Source: Candidatus Bartonella washoeensis Sb944nv (lineage in GTDB: Bacteria; Pseudomonadota; Alphaproteobacteria; Rhizobiales; Rhizobiaceae). From it: 64,000 nucleotides of DNA. The stretch covers positions 256,186 to 320,185 of the forward strand of contig NZ_JH725022.1 of NCBI RefSeq assembly GCF_000278135.1, written 5' to 3'. The notes under the pieces are model-generated. The model worked only from the letters and a program-made list of their open reading frames with translations. It did no database searches and had not been told where the DNA came from. A program made the translations under genes and the position numbers. Shown here piece after piece: positions 10,566 to 20,833 of the stretch; position 1 is the stretch's first letter; each line of letters starts with the position of its first letter.

Positions 10566-10890
10566 TCATCCGAGTATTTCAGTAAATATGCCCAGAATAG
10601 ATTCAGTCAAGAAGCCAAAACCTAGAGCTCCTATTGTAGTAAAGAATCTTATTGTAATAGGTTCAAATACCTTTTCAATTTTTCCTTCAATGATAGCATC
10701 ATTTTCCATTCCATAATTTAAGTTTGGAAGATAGAGAACTGCTAGGCCAGTCTCTTGATTTTTTCCTTATTTTATTACGGAAATAAAAACCTCCTCTTTT
10801 TGAGGGTTATTTCTCTAATGATTGGCCACAACTTGTGAAAGGAAAATAGCAAAAAATATAGTAATATTTAATACATAATTTTAAAATACT
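10566..10890 (-). pseudogene. decayed paralogue of the small secreted protein encoded at 11061-11408
   Basis: Translation of the minus strand gives a sequence that aligns along its length with the intact 115-residue neighbour. A hydrophobic leader ends in VVANH (VNANH in the intact copy). A segment ending VIK-GKN matches VVKKEEN, and AIIEGKIEKVFEPIT matches AITEGKIEKVAGPLT. Two in-frame stops interrupt it: TAG at the Leu after ANH, and TAA at the second Lys of the VVKK equivalent. The C-terminal hydrophobic helix is retained but diverged. No usable start is seen. The terminator at 10441-10473 lies behind it. Confidence 0.75.
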
Positions 10891-10990
10891 TTTTTATTTA
10901 ATATAAAGAAGCAGCGACATCCAAAAAGCCAATAAAGCAGAGAAGTTTGGGTGTTTGATGGGCTTTTATTGTGTGTAATAAATGAAATGC

Positions 10991-11031
10991 GCTTCATTAT
11001 GTGTTTTAATTATTCTAGCACATAATGAAGC
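10991..11031. repeat. 13-bp perfect inverted repeat (hairpin)
   Basis: GCTTCATTATGTG at 10991-11003 is the exact inverse complement of 11019-11031, with a 15-base loop. It begins 30 bases beyond the stop of the leftward small-protein gene. It is likely a transcript-end hairpin, although no clear T run follows on that strand. Confidence 0.6.
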
Positions 11032-11060
11032 TGTCTCTTAAAAAATAACACTAAACGGCT

Positions 11061-11408
11061 TTATCTGAAGAATGCTATTATTTGCGTTATCCATCCTATT
11101 ATTGTGCTTATTGCACTCATTGCATATCCAGCAACCATAACCCCTACTCCCAATGTGAGCGGTCCAGCTACCTTTTCAATTTTTCCTTCAGTGATAGCTT
11201 CTTGTCTCACTTCACTTTTTAAACTTGGGATAGAGAGGGAAGCTGTACTGATTACTGTATTCTCTTCCTTTTTTACTACAGAAGCAGAGTAATATTCTTG
11301 TTGAAAACTATTTTTTAAATGATTTGCATTAACATTCACAATTTGCAAAAAAGAAAAAGCAGCTGTTAAAAAAATACTTAGCATCTTATTTTTAAATAAT
11401 TTCACCAT
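11061..11408 (-). CDS. small secreted or membrane-anchored protein of unknown function
   Basis: A 115-residue protein that I cannot assign to a named family. Residues 1-28 form a clear signal peptide (basic start, hydrophobic core, VNANH after it). The centre is polar and charged (KKEEN, GKIEKVAG). Residues from about 78 to 115 are strongly hydrophobic with small residues and end in WITQIIAFFR, like a membrane-inserting tail. A GGTGAATTA-like stretch precedes the ATG. The next-door pseudogene at 10566-10890 is a paralogue, so this was a tandem family. It stands in an eroded accessory region, which makes a host-interaction or toxin-like role conceivable but unproven. Confidence 0.7.
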   Translation of the reverse strand: MVKLFKNKMLSIFLTAAFSFLQIVNVNANHLKNSFQQEYYSASVVKKEENTVISTASLSIPSLKSEVRQEAITEGKIEKVAGPLTLGVGVMVAGYAMSAISTIIGWITQIIAFFR

Positions 11409-12637
11409 AATTCACCTCAAATAATTTATATTGTTAAATTATGTAAATAGATACATTTGCTTATAAAATAAATATAATAAAAAATACAAATTGCATCTAT
11501 AACTTATGCCGGCGAAAAAAATATAGATTATTATGTATTTTTTTGTCAAGTATAAAAATACTTTTTGATATAATTAAATTTTAATATATTCATGTTATGT
11601 GATTTTAAAGAAATCATATATTTAAAAATAATGAAGAATATTTTTTATAATTTTTGATTTGTTTTTTTTACAATATTTTATTTAATAATTATAGGAAAAC
11701 ATATTATGCTCTACGTGAGTAGATAATTCTATTAAATAATAAAATTATTAAAAAATTTGTAATTATTCATTTTAAAGAGAATGAAAATAAATAATACTAT
11801 TTTTATCTAAGTTATGAATATTTATCTTATTTAAATAGATTGTATATGTAGAGAGAATATTCTCGGTTATATGCATTAAAAAAACATTCAGCTATAAAAT
11901 GGATTTTATAAATTTTCTTTCAAAATCATGATAAGATAATTTAATGAATGTTCTATTTGGAATTCAGTATGCAATAACAAGTTGGCACTATCATTGTATT
12001 TGCGAGCTTCCAATGTTGCTACAGCTTTTGCATTGAGACGGTTAATAAGAGGTATATTACTGCTTTCTTAAATGGTTTTTATTGATTCAATATAAAAAGG
12101 GGTGGAATGAGGGAATCTTACTGCCTTTGGGGCTCTCATTCAAATTGCAAAACGATAAATTATTATTATAAATTAGTTTTTTATTGTAAAATGGCGATAT
12201 GGAAATTGTCATGGACTCATTAATCAATAGATTATAACAAATCACATACTAGGTGTATTGATGAAATTTGTCTGTGTATGACAATGATTTTGTGGGTTAT
12301 ATGTTCGGATCATATTTCAATTTTATTCGAGTATTGTGTTGACTTGTGTCATTATTCCTGAAAGGAGAGCATGTTTTTTTCCAATTGTATTAATTTCAGG
12401 TTATATTATGGCATGGATACGAAACGAAATTATAATTTTTGCAAAATAGTTAGCATCAAATTGGATAAAGTTAAAGGTTTCATTGGTTGTGACAATGAAG
12501 CAGAGAGTTTATTTATTATACGCTACCAATGCAGATAGATATATCTTAGCTCTTAGAGATATGGTTGTTGAGGGTAAGGATATCTTCGTAAAAATGTTAC
12601 TAAGAGATTGTTGGTTGATATTCTTCTAAGGTATTTT
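11409..12637. other. eroded intergenic region, 1.2 kb
   Basis: Very AT-rich DNA. The first 200 bases carry the promoter side of the small-protein gene at 11061-11408. At 11960-12055 there is an integrase remnant (separate entry), and similarity to the DNA next to the second remnant continues to about 12190. A 44-codon open stretch at 12495-12629 on the plus strand has no recognisable homology and no good ribosome-binding site. Confidence 0.5.
11960..12055 (-). pseudogene. remnant of a phage-type tyrosine integrase, N-terminal end
   Basis: On the minus strand the translation PLINRLNAKAVATLEARKYN, continuing DSANLLLH, matches the arm-binding N-terminus of P4-type/DUF4102 integrases. In that family the motif is of the form LNARAVATLKxxKYxDGxGLxL. 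The expected ATG is changed to ATA, and homology stops after about 30 residues, so the gene is dead. A second copy with different damage lies at 20440-20636; the upstream flanks of the two copies are also similar. Confidence 0.6.
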
Positions 12638-13339
12638 TTATGATAAATCTTTCCAGACTGCCATTGCCTCTAAGACTTCTATTAAATGGGCATGTTTAGC
12701 AATAGATGTTTCGGCACCCGCTTCTGCAAGTGCATTAGAGTGGCCAAGATAGCTGTGTGATCCTCCCGTGAATCCGATGACGCGCATGCCTGCTGCTGTT
12801 GCAGCGTGGACGCCATGAACAGAATCTTCTATAACAATAGTATTTGTTGGCTTTGCATGTAATTGTTGTGCGGCAAAAAGAAAAACATCTGGGGCAGGTT
12901 TAGTTTTTTTTGTTCCAACTTCAGGTGCAGAAAATATTTTCTCTTTATCATCAAAAAGATCATAGAGATCGACGGTGGTGAGCATCTCTTTTATATCCGT
13001 ACTGGCTGCATTGGAGCAAATACAATAAGAATAGCGGGATTGGATGACTTTTATTGCTTTTCTTATGCCATCAATAGCACGGAGTTCAGTTTTTATTTGT
13101 GCCCGAAAAAGATCTGACATTTGATCTATGAGATGAGCAGAAATTGCTTTTCCTGTTTCCTGTTCAACTTTTTTAAGAATATCAAGAAAGATTAGTCCTG
13201 CGTAACGCTCACTTAATTCTTCGGGTGATATTTCATATCCTGTTTGTTTAAGTAATTGAGATCCAATTTTTGCTGCAAGATATTCAGAATCTACCAGAAC
13301 TCCATCACAATCAAAAATAATGAGATCTATTTGAGGCAT
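12638..13339 (-). CDS. HAD superfamily hydrolase (beta-phosphoglucomutase/phosphatase-like)
   Basis: A 233-residue haloacid dehalogenase-family phosphatase. Motif I is IFDCDGVLVDSE with the nucleophilic Asp (about residues 9-20). Motif II Ser/Asn lies in CICSNAAS, motif III Lys in TKPAPDVF, and motif IV acids in VIEDSVHGVHAA. The cap domain of about 65 residues after motif I places it with small sugar-phosphate phosphatases; the substrate cannot be read from sequence. I chose the ATG at 13339 because AAGGAA lies just upstream and residues from there match the family; the longer frame up to 13573 adds an unrelated hydrophobic leader. It is divergent from ccrM. Confidence 0.88.
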   Translation of the reverse strand: MPQIDLIIFDCDGVLVDSEYLAAKIGSQLLKQTGYEISPEELSERYAGLIFLDILKKVEQETGKAISAHLIDQMSDLFRAQIKTELRAIDGIRKAIKVIQSRYSYCICSNAASTDIKEMLTTVDLYDLFDDKEKIFSAPEVGTKKTKPAPDVFLFAAQQLHAKPTNTIVIEDSVHGVHAATAAGMRVIGFTGGSHSYLGHSNALAEAGAETSIAKHAHLIEVLEAMAVWKDLS

Positions 13340-13566
13340 GAGATATTCCTTCACGTGTTTCTTCTTAGCTTGAGCCCTTGCCTGACAATGATATTGAAAA
13401 GACTTTATTTCATAAAAATATGCTTTGAAAATGATTCTTATTGTTTTGATGAAGCAAAGGATATGTGAACAGAGCATAGAAGAAAAGAAAAATAACGATT
13501 TATCAGTCAACATTGCTTTATTCTTCATTAAAAGAGCCAAAACAAATATAAATTTTGCAAAAATGA

Positions 13567-14823
<1,257 letters not shown>

Positions 14824-14876
14824 GAAATAAATTAGTTCGCGCTGAACTGAATATTTCATTTCTTCAGTGAGAAGCG

Positions 14877-15947
14877 TTATTTTAACTTGAAAGAATTGGG
14901 AATTGCTACGGCAATAGCTTTTTTCATAACAGTAGGAAGAGCTTCTTCGGCAAGACGATTAATGTCACACCACCAGCCATTTTTTCCCTTCATTTCGCAA
15001 ACACCACTAATAGAGTAAACGTCAAGTTTCAGAGAAAAATGGGTAAAAACATGTGTAATTTGCCCTTTGAATTGCCAATCGGCAGTAAAGGGAGCGTTTT
15101 CGAGTCTTTTTTGTTCATTTATTCCGATATTGTTAGGGATTTGGGTCATCCCACCGAGTAGTTTTTTACCCTGTCGTTTTTCTAGATAAATTTGCTTATT
15201 TTCATTAAGGACAACAAAAGCGGCACCAATTTTAAAGGGGCGTTCTTTTTTAGGGGCTTTGTTTGGAAAAGACTCTGCTATTTGCATCTTTTCTGCCTGG
15301 CATAAACTTTGAAGAGGACAAAGGTAACAAGATGGTTTGCGTGGTGTACAGATTGTTGCTCCCAGATCCATCATGGCTTGAGCAAAGTCGCCAGGGCGAT
15401 TTAAATCAGTGACTTTTTGTGTTTTTTCTTTAATTTCAGCTTTTGCTTTGGGCAATAGTGAGGTGATAGCAAATAGCCGTGTTACAACACGTTCAACATT
15501 ACTATCAACAACAGCTACAGGATGGTTAAAAGCAATTGCAGCGATGGCTGCAGCAGTATAGTCCCCAATACCGGATAGAGTACGCAATGCTTTTACGGAC
15601 TGTGGAAATTGTCCCCCATAGTTTTCAACAAGCTGTTGAGCGCAATTTTTAAGATTGCGTGCGCGTGAATAGTAACCAAGGCCAGCCCACGCTTTCAAGA
15701 TATCATCTTGTGAGGCTTTTGCTAAAGAAGAGAGATTAGGCCAAAATTTCAGAAATTTTTTAAAATAAGGCTTAACAGCTTTGACAGTTGTTTGTTGAAG
15801 CATAATCTCAGAGAGCCAAACGCGATAGGGATCAGGGCGAATACCTTGCATTTGTTCTTTGGGGGTAATACGCCATGGTAAATGCCGGTGATTTTTATCA
15901 TACCAAGAAAGAAGGCGCGAAGAAATTTCATGCATGATTGTTGTCAA
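14877..15947 (-). CDS. mutY: A/G-specific adenine DNA glycosylase
   Basis: Removes adenine mispaired with 8-oxoguanine. The 356-residue protein has the catalytic Glu in SEIMLQQTTVKAV (about residues 46-58). The HhH motif is around LSGIGDYTAAAIAA and the catalytic Asp is in AVVDSNVERV. The [4Fe-4S] ligands have the standard spacing C-x6-C-x2-C-x5-C in CTPRKPSCYLCPLQSLC. The C-terminal NUDIX-like domain that checks 8-oxoG includes GGMTQIP. It is convergent with ccrM and divergent from the DUF721 gene. Confidence 0.96.
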   Translation of the reverse strand: MTTIMHEISSRLLSWYDKNHRHLPWRITPKEQMQGIRPDPYRVWLSEIMLQQTTVKAVKPYFKKFLKFWPNLSSLAKASQDDILKAWAGLGYYSRARNLKNCAQQLVENYGGQFPQSVKALRTLSGIGDYTAAAIAAIAFNHPVAVVDSNVERVVTRLFAITSLLPKAKAEIKEKTQKVTDLNRPGDFAQAMMDLGATICTPRKPSCYLCPLQSLCQAEKMQIAESFPNKAPKKERPFKIGAAFVVLNENKQIYLEKRQGKKLLGGMTQIPNNIGINEQKRLENAPFTADWQFKGQITHVFTHFSLKLDVYSISGVCEMKGKNGWWCDINRLAEEALPTVMKKAIAVAIPNSFKLK

Positions 15948-16144
15948 TCACAGGGAGATATAAAATGCAAAAGAAAAAAGCATTTATTTTGCAATTTATG
16001 GTTCGTTTTTGATCATTTATTAGAGGGATTCTCTTTAGATAATATCGTTTTTTTTGATATTTGATTATTTTTGAGGGTAATCGCTCTTAGATGAAAGAAA
16101 AAACTGTTATAATTTAGTAAATGTTTTGATGATGATTTAGAAAC

Positions 16145-16660
16145 ATGAGCAAACAATTTCAAAAGCGCCATTTTTATTCTCTTGCTGAAACGGTATCTAA
16201 AATGCTTGATCCAGTTTTACGCAAGCGGACGGGACTTAATATGGCACTTATAGAGCATTGGTCACAGATTGTAGGCCATGATATCAGTGAATATGCAATG
16301 CCACTCAAAATTATTTGGAAACGTCGCGCAGATCAAGATGAAATTTTCCAACCTGCAACACTTATTGTGGCTTGTGAAGGGTTTGCTGCGTTAAAATTGA
16401 TGCATGAAACAGATGAATTGCTTCACAGAATTAATGTTTTTTTTGGATATGTTGCTCTTGACCGCATCAAGATTGAGCAAAAGCGCATCTTTGTTCTTAA
16501 CAATCACTTGCAGACGAAGCTAGCTTTGAGTGAACTAGCTCTGAATGAAAAAGACAAAAAATGCGTGGAAAAAATGCTTGAGAGCGTTGAAGATAAAAGT
16601 TTGCGACAATCACTTTATGAACTTGGCTGTTGCATTTTTGCAGAAAAAAATAATAAATAG
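16145..16660 (+). CDS. DUF721 (DciA-like) protein
   Basis: A 171-residue protein with the DUF721 core (about residues 10-110), including LIEHWSQIVGHDISEYAMP and LIVACEGFAALKLMHE. Members related to DciA help load the replicative helicase in bacteria that lack DnaC/DnaI; that function is not proven for the short rhizobial form. It is divergent from mutY and followed on the same strand by the DsbA-like gene, a conserved rhizobial neighbourhood. Start ATG 16145 is the only good candidate. Confidence 0.8.
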   Translation: MSKQFQKRHFYSLAETVSKMLDPVLRKRTGLNMALIEHWSQIVGHDISEYAMPLKIIWKRRADQDEIFQPATLIVACEGFAALKLMHETDELLHRINVFFGYVALDRIKIEQKRIFVLNNHLQTKLALSELALNEKDKKCVEKMLESVEDKSLRQSLYELGCCIFAEKNNK

Positions 16661-16745
16661 AGCGAGGTGTTTTATATATTTTTCGTTAGTATATGAAAAA
16701 GTGTTGAGTTCTTATTCGTTTAATCACAACAGAAAAGTATTATTT

Positions 16746-17402
16746 ATGATAAACTGTCGTTCTTTTTTGTCTTTCGCGGTAATTTTTGCCTTAATGGCAA
16801 CTCTACAAATCAGTGCAACCACCACTTTAGCTGGTGAAGTTAAACCAGTTTCAACTGTTGATATGGTCAAGCTCCTTCAATCGGGCAAAGTTAAGGATAG
16901 AGTTGAAGGAGAGGAGAATGCACCAGTAACAATTATTGAATATGCTTCATTGACGTGTGCGCATTGTGCGCATTTTTATAATGATGTACTTCCGCAAATT
17001 CGTAAAAAATATATCAAAACAGGAAAAGTAAAACTTATTTTCCGAGATTTTGCTTTTGATCCTCGTGCAACGGCAGGCTTTATGTTAGCACGGTGTGTAC
17101 CAGAAGATCGCTATTTTCCTTTGATAGAGGTTCTCTTTCAGAAACAGAATGAATGGGTTTGGGGGCAAGACGCTCTAACACCGTTAAAGAAAATTGGCTT
17201 AATGGCAGGTTTTACGGATGAAAGTTTTAACGCTTGCCTGAAAAATCAGTCGATTTTAGATGAAGTAAATGCATCCTTTGAGCGTGGTAAAGAGCTTGGT
17301 GTTACAGCAACACCTACATTCTTTATTAATGGTAATAAGTATGAAGGTGTTATGTCAGTAGAATACTTTTTTTCGGTGATTGATAGTTTTCTTAAAAACT
17401 AA
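16746..17402 (+). CDS. periplasmic DsbA-family thiol:disulfide oxidoreductase
   Basis: A 218-residue exported thioredoxin-fold protein. Residues 1-31 form a signal peptide ending near TTLAGE. The catalytic motif is CAHC in ASLTCAHCAHFYND, and the cis-Pro loop is GVTATPTFFINGNKYEG. Helical insertion in between matches the DsbA/BdbD-like thioredoxin_4 group. It probably introduces or shuffles disulfides in exported proteins. ATG 16746 is used because the signal peptide begins there; the same frame extends back to 16545 but overlaps the DUF721 gene. Confidence 0.9.
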   Translation: MINCRSFLSFAVIFALMATLQISATTTLAGEVKPVSTVDMVKLLQSGKVKDRVEGEENAPVTIIEYASLTCAHCAHFYNDVLPQIRKKYIKTGKVKLIFRDFAFDPRATAGFMLARCVPEDRYFPLIEVLFQKQNEWVWGQDALTPLKKIGLMAGFTDESFNACLKNQSILDEVNASFERGKELGVTATPTFFINGNKYEGVMSVEYFFSVIDSFLKN

Positions 17403-17587
17403 ATTTTTTCTTTAAGAAGATGGGTATTGATATTTGTGGTCATGCCCTTCTTTCGGTGGGGAATAAGTTTTACGGATTTCTGAAGCAATATTTTCTTTGG
17501 TTTAGCCAATTTTAAATTAAAGCATTGCTTTTAATCATTAGCCCGGATCAAATGATGTTTTGATGCTGATATGGGAGGATTTTTAGG

Positions 17588-20260
17588 ATGACAAAATGGG
17601 TTTATAGTTTTGGTGATGGCAATGCAGAAGGAAGTGCAAGTGAGCGCAATCTTCTCGGTGGCAAAGGGGCTAATTTGGCAGAAATGAGTAATCTTGGTCT
17701 GCCAGTACCTCCTGGATTTACTCTTACGACAGAAGTTTGTAATTTTTATTATGCACATGGCAAGTCATATCCAAAAGAATTACAGGAAGTTGTTAAACAG
17801 GCGCTTAAGCACATTAGTGAACAAACAGGACGTGAATTTGGTAACGAAAGAAGGCCGCTTTTACTCTCTGTTCGCTCTGGAGCTCGTGCTTCTATGCCGG
17901 GAATGATGGATACGGTCCTTAATCTTGGTATGAATGATGAGACTGTGCAAGCAATTGCTTTACAGACCAATAATGAACGCTTTGCTTATGACAGTTATCG
18001 TCGTTTTATCCAAATGTATTCTAATGTTGTTCTGGGATTAGATCATTCATATTTTGAAGAGATTCTTGATGATGCAAAAGTACACAATGGTTATGCTGTC
18101 GATACAGAAATGACAGCGGCTGATTGGAAAGATGTTATTGTTTCTTATAAAGCATACGTTGAAGAAAAGTTAGGGAAACCTTTCCCGCAAGATCCTGAAC
18201 AACAATTGTGGGGAGCAATTGGAGCAGTTTTTTCAAGTTGGATGACAGCACGTGCAGTTACGTATCGTCATTTACATAATATTCCTGAAAGTTGGGGAAC
18301 AGCAGTTAATGTACAGGCGATGGTATTTGGCAATATGGGTGAGGATTCGGCAACGGGCGTTGCTTTTACCCGCAATCCATCAACAGGGGAGAAAGAGCTT
18401 TACGGTGAGTTTTTGGTCAATGCACAGGGTGAAGATGTTGTGGCAGGTATTCGAACTCCACAAAACATCACAGAAAATGCGCGTATTGCTGCAGGTTCAA
18501 ATAAAGCATCCTTGGAAAAAATCATGCCGGAGGTTTTTTTGAAGTTATGTCAGATCGCACAGAAGCTTGAACAGCATTATCGCGATATGCAAGACCTTGA
18601 ATTTACAATTGAAAAGGGTAAATTGTGGATGCTGCAGACTCGTTCAGGAAAACGAACGGCACGTGCGGCTTTAAAAATGGCTATTGAAATGGTTGAGGAA
18701 GGGTTGATAAGCCGTGAAGAAGCGGTAATGCGAATTGATGCAAAATCACTAGACCAACTTCTACATCCAACACTTGACCCGAAAGCTGATCGTTTTGTTA
18801 TTGCACGTGGTTTACCTGCTTCTCCGGGTGCAGCAACGGGTGAAATTATTTTTACTTCGGAAGAGGCAGAAACTGCAGCGAAAGAAGGCCGTAAAGTTAT
18901 TTTGGTCCGCGTAGAGACAAGTCCAGAAGATATTCATGGTATGCACGCAGCAGAAGGGATTTTAACGACGCGTGGTGGTATGACAAGTCATGCTGCTGTT
19001 GTAGCGCGTGGTATGGGAAAGCCATGTATTTCTGGTGCAGGGAGTGTACGGATTGATTATAACACAAACACAATGTTTGCTTCAGAGCAAAGCTTTAAAA
19101 AAGGCGATGTTATTACGATTGATGGTGGAAGCGGAGAAATTTTTAAAGGGGAGGTTGCGATGTTGCAACCTGAGCTTTGCGGAGATTTTGCAAAATTGAT
19201 GGAGTGGGCTGATGGGATGCGGCGTCTCAAAATTCGCGCTAATGCTGAAACACCGTCTGATGCGCGTATGGGGCATTCCTTTGGGGCTGAAGGTATTGGT
19301 CTGTGCCGCACAGAGCACATGTTTTTTTCTGGGGATCGTATTGTTGCTATGCGTGAAATGATTTTAAGCAATGATGAAAGCGGGCGTCGCAAAGCCTTGG
19401 ATAAGCTTTTACCAATGCAGCGTTCAGACTTTGCTGAATTGTTTGAAATTATGTCTGGTTTGCCTGTTACTATCCGTTTATTAGATCCACCACTCCATGA
19501 ATTTTTGCCAAAAACAGATGCAGAAATTCTTGATGTTGCAACGGCTATGGGAGTTTCTACTGAAGTTCTTGCTGAACGCGCGCAGCAGCTGCACGAATTT
19601 AATCCTATGCTTGGATTAAGGGGATGCCGTTTAGCTATTACTTATCCCGAAATTGTGGAGATGCAGGCGCGGGCCATTTTTGAAGCAGCAGCAGAAGCTG
19701 ATCAAGAATCTGGCTCTCCTGTTATGCTTGAAATTATGGTGCCGCTTGTTGCACTTAAATCTGAACTTGATTTTGTAAAAGCCCGTATTGATCAGGTCGC
19801 TCGTGAAGTGATGAAGGAAAAGGGAAGCACTATTCAGTACATGGTTGGGACGATGATTGAGCTTCCAAGGGCAGCTCTTCGAGCAGATGAAATTGCTGGA
19901 ACGGCTGAATTTTTTTCATTTGGAACAAATGATTTGACGCAAACTACTTTTGGAATTTCTCGTGATGATGCGGCTCCCTTTTTAGCAACTTATTTTCAAA
20001 AAGGACTTTTAGAACAAGATCCTTTTATATCGATTGACCGTGATGGAGTAGGGGAGCTTATTTCTATTGCTGCACAGCGGGGCCGTTCACGACGTGAAAA
20101 AATTAAACTGGGAATTTGTGGTGAACACGGAGGCGATCCTTTGTCTATTGCTTTATGTGAAGAAAATGGTTTGGATTATGTTTCATGTTCTCCTTTTCGG
20201 GTGCCAATTGCGCGCTTAGCAGCAGCACAGTCAGCAATTACAAAAAGACATAAAGGATAA
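17588..20260 (+). CDS. ppdK: pyruvate, phosphate dikinase
   Basis: Interconverts pyruvate, ATP and phosphate with phosphoenolpyruvate, AMP and pyrophosphate. The 890-residue length is standard. The N-terminal ATP-grasp domain starts WVYSFGDGNAEG and includes LLGGKGANLAEM. The phosphohistidine domain has GGMTSHAAVVARGMGKPC with the transferred-phosphate His near residue 463. The C-terminal PEP/pyruvate barrel contains GLCRTEHMFF and the CGEHGGDP loop. GGGAGGA at 17574-17580 upstream is a good ribosome-binding site. In Bartonella this enzyme may serve gluconeogenic carbon use from amino acids, which is inference. Confidence 0.97.
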   Translation: MTKWVYSFGDGNAEGSASERNLLGGKGANLAEMSNLGLPVPPGFTLTTEVCNFYYAHGKSYPKELQEVVKQALKHISEQTGREFGNERRPLLLSVRSGARASMPGMMDTVLNLGMNDETVQAIALQTNNERFAYDSYRRFIQMYSNVVLGLDHSYFEEILDDAKVHNGYAVDTEMTAADWKDVIVSYKAYVEEKLGKPFPQDPEQQLWGAIGAVFSSWMTARAVTYRHLHNIPESWGTAVNVQAMVFGNMGEDSATGVAFTRNPSTGEKELYGEFLVNAQGEDVVAGIRTPQNITENARIAAGSNKASLEKIMPEVFLKLCQIAQKLEQHYRDMQDLEFTIEKGKLWMLQTRSGKRTARAALKMAIEMVEEGLISREEAVMRIDAKSLDQLLHPTLDPKADRFVIARGLPASPGAATGEIIFTSEEAETAAKEGRKVILVRVETSPEDIHGMHAAEGILTTRGGMTSHAAVVARGMGKPCISGAGSVRIDYNTNTMFASEQSFKKGDVITIDGGSGEIFKGEVAMLQPELCGDFAKLMEWADGMRRLKIRANAETPSDARMGHSFGAEGIGLCRTEHMFFSGDRIVAMREMILSNDESGRRKALDKLLPMQRSDFAELFEIMSGLPVTIRLLDPPLHEFLPKTDAEILDVATAMGVSTEVLAERAQQLHEFNPMLGLRGCRLAITYPEIVEMQARAIFEAAAEADQESGSPVMLEIMVPLVALKSELDFVKARIDQVAREVMKEKGSTIQYMVGTMIELPRAALRADEIAGTAEFFSFGTNDLTQTTFGISRDDAAPFLATYFQKGLLEQDPFISIDRDGVGELISIAAQRGRSRREKIKLGICGEHGGDPLSIALCEENGLDYVSCSPFRVPIARLAAAQSAITKRHKG

Positions 20261-20439
20261 AATGTTGTAGGCTCCTATGGTACTATAAAAAAATTATTCT
20301 CATTGCTTTATTTCTTTCATTGAAGAAAAAAACAAACTTTTCGGATAGACTATGGCTTGTGTGTGTGAGAGAAGAGAGAAAGCATGTCTTTGAGAAGTGT
20401 ATGAAAAAATTTATAATGTGGGATAGCGCACTACCTTTA

Positions 20440-20636
20440 TGCTTTCAGTGTTTATTTAACAGATACATCTCTCAATATTTCCAAGTCCATTTTACGGCCA
20501 GCTCCGTGAAGGGTATAATGCAAAATCTATTGTTGACACTATCTTTACACTTGTAAAGGTGCAAGCTGGCGCCATCATACTATTTTAGCTTTCAATGTTG
20601 CGTTACTCTTGCATTGAGACAGTTTGTAAGAGGCAT
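20440..20636 (-). pseudogene. second remnant of a phage-type tyrosine integrase
   Basis: From an intact ATG at 20636 the minus strand reads MPLTNCLNARV. It then needs a frameshift to continue as YDGASLHLYK and another to give HYTLHGAGRKMDLEILRDVS. This is the familiar integrase N-terminal pattern (RYTxHGRRREMGLGxxxDVSL). Stops follow immediately. Homology to the copy at 11960-12055 includes the upstream flank to about 20790, with roughly 40 bases inserted here. The rest of the 20261-20833 gap shows no gene. Confidence 0.65.
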
Positions 20637-20833
20637 ATTCACTTCTTTCTTGAACGATTTTTATTCATACGCCAATTCCGCTTGTGATATGCAACGAAAC
20701 GGTTGCTATTGATTTAATATAAGACGGGTTAAAATAAGAAAAACTTGCTGTATTTACGGGCTAATTCAATATGAAAAATAATGAATCATCGTTATAAATA
20801 AATGTATTACCTTGATAAGATAAACGGTTCTCT

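Noticed and set aside
12495-12629. 44-codon plus-strand open stretch
   Set aside because: Short, with no good ribosome-binding site or recognised similarity.
16545-16745. N-terminal extension of the DsbA-like frame
   Set aside because: It overlaps the DUF721 gene in another frame; the signal peptide begins at 16746.
20320-20556. 78-codon plus-strand frame after ppdK
   Set aside because: It lies over the integrase remnant on the other strand and has no recognisable family.
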